DNA from: Bradyrhizobium sp. 186
GTDB lineage: Bacteria > Pseudomonadota > Alphaproteobacteria > Rhizobiales > Xanthobacteraceae
Reading direction: 5' to 3'
NCBI RefSeq assembly: GCF_023101685.1
Contig: NZ_CP082164.1
Location: forward strand, 5,890,001 to 5,954,000
Length of the DNA stretch: 64,000 nucleotides
Shown here in pieces: positions 63,201 through 64,000 of the stretch. Both the position numbers and the translations under genes were made by a program. Below the pieces are notes generated by a model, which saw only the letters and a list, made by a program, of their open reading frames with translations, did not search any database and was not told the origin of the DNA. Position 1 is the stretch's first letter, and the number at the start of each line of letters is the position of its first letter.

Positions 63201-64000
63201 ATGGCGATCAAATACGGACGTCCGATCGAACTGCGCGAGGTGGCTCGCCCCGGCGCGGCAGGCTCCCCTGCCCTCGATCTGACCGTCCGGCCGCGCCGCA
63301 ACCGCAAGGCCGAATGGGCCCGGCGCATGGTGCGCGAGAACGTGCTCACCACCGACGATCTGATCTGGCCGCTATTCCTGATCGACGGCAACAGCAAGCG
63401 CGAACAGATTGCCTCGATGCCGGGCGTCGACCGCCTCAGCGTCGACCAGGCCGTGCGCGAGGCCGAGCGCGCGATGAAGCTCACCATTCCCTGCATCGCG
63501 CTGTTTCCCTACACCGATCCGTCCTTGCGCGACGAGGAGGGCTCGGAAGCGACAAACCCGAACAATCTGGTCTGCCAGGCGGTGCGCGCGATCAAGAAGG
63601 AGTTTCCGGATCTCGGCATCCTCTGCGACGTCGCGCTCGACCCCTTCACCAGCCACGGCCATGACGGGCTGATCACCGACGGCAAGATCCTGAACGACGA
63701 GACGGTCGCCGTGCTGGTGCGCCAGGCGCTGGTGCAGGCCGAAGCCGGCTGCGACATCATCGCGCCATCCGACATGATGGACGGCCGCGTCGCCGCGATC
63801 CGCGAGGGGCTGGATCGCGCAGGGCTGCTCGACGTGCAGATCATGGCCTATGCGGCGAAATACGCTTCCGCCTTCTATGGCCCGTTCCGCGATGCCATCG
63901 GCTCGGCCAAGACACTGACCGGCGACAAGCGCACCTACCAGATGGATAGCGCCAACACCGACGAGGCATTGCGCGAGGTCGAGCTCGACATCGCCGAGGG
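63201..64000 (+). CDS. hemB: Delta-aminolevulinic acid dehydratase, 5' part
   Basis: ATG at 63201 with GGAGG eight bases upstream; the frame is open to the window end (about 266 of 350 residues). RRMVRENVLTTDDLIWPLFL, SMPGVDRLSVDQAVREAERA, LFPYTDPSLRDEEGSEATNP, LGILCDVALDPFTSHGHDG, ASDMMDGRV-like APSDMMDGRVAAIREGLDRA, AYAAKYASAFYGPFRDAIGS. These are the HemB family motifs, including the active-site lysine region in YAAKY. The CDVALDPFTSHGHDG motif is the Mg-type (no Cys-rich zinc site). It makes porphobilinogen for heme. Confidence 0.97.
   Translation, partial: MAIKYGRPIELREVARPGAAGSPALDLTVRPRRNRKAEWARRMVRENVLTTDDLIWPLFLIDGNSKREQIASMPGVDRLSVDQAVREAERAMKLTIPCIALFPYTDPSLRDEEGSEATNPNNLVCQAVRAIKKEFPDLGILCDVALDPFTSHGHDGLITDGKILNDETVAVLVRQALVQAEAGCDIIAPSDMMDGRVAAIREGLDRAGLLDVQIMAYAAKYASAFYGPFRDAIGSAKTLTGDKRTYQMDSANTDEALREVELDIAE

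Overview
The window looks like a Bradyrhizobium (Alphaproteobacteria, Nitrobacteraceae) chromosome. The evidence is the conserved Rhizobiales gene order on the right: tRNA-Pro, MerR regulator, ihfA, fabH, plsX, DUF177, cytochrome bc1 chaperone and bamE, then hppA, thiL, nusB, ribH, ribE, ribD, nrdR, glyA, an LdtR-type regulator, a DUF6163 protein and hemB. The K+-insensitive type of proton pyrophosphatase and Bradyrhizobium-style intergenic repeats agree. No database search was possible, so family names rest on motif and sequence recognition.

Layout: 1-40.8 kb is accessory and 40.87-64 kb is mostly core. The accessory part abuts the 3' (CCA) end of a tRNA-Pro(GGG) gene, a classic integration site, and is probably one or several decayed islands. 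From the left: an IS1182-like end; a GAF/PAS sensor histidine kinase split by an IS5-family element; a frameshifted IS110-type transposase; small Bradyrhizobium-type orphan genes (5.5-7.4 kb); a GH17 membrane protein; stress-type genes (CsbD, DUF2934 remnant, NYN protein, stand-alone LigD-type ligase); an integrase remnant; a phage- or plasmid-like block (15.9-25.9 kb) holding a Rep-like winged-helix gene followed by 22-bp tandem iterons, ribbon-helix-helix proteins, a serine recombinase, a tape-measure protein with C-terminal peptidoglycan-hydrolase-like regions, a candidate ADP-ribosyltransferase and an AlpA-like regulator.

Two defence-type operons follow. The first (26.1-29.7 kb, + strand) is an ABC three-component system: Cap4-like nuclease/effector, middle component and DUF3732-type ATPase, all joined by ATGA overlaps; the ATPase carries a frameshift. 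The second (40.36-30.0 kb, - strand) is an MmeI-like methyltransferase/restriction gene, a DEAD/DEAH helicase and a GIY-YIG nuclease. The methyltransferase has been hit by three different insertion sequences (IS1634, IS5 and IS701 families). Each leaves a target duplication, so the original gene can be rebuilt by eye.

The core part contains housekeeping operons on the minus strand. It is interrupted at 47.4-51.9 kb by a compact, overlapping four-gene cluster: an NRPS-style methyltransferase, an adenylation enzyme, an MBOAT-like membrane protein and a carrier protein. It resembles a dlt (D-alanylation) cassette rewired with a methyltransferase and is the best candidate here for an undescribed biosynthetic system.

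At least seven genes in the left 40 kb carry a single-base frameshift or an insertion, while none of the core genes does. This argues for decay of the island rather than uniform sequencing error.
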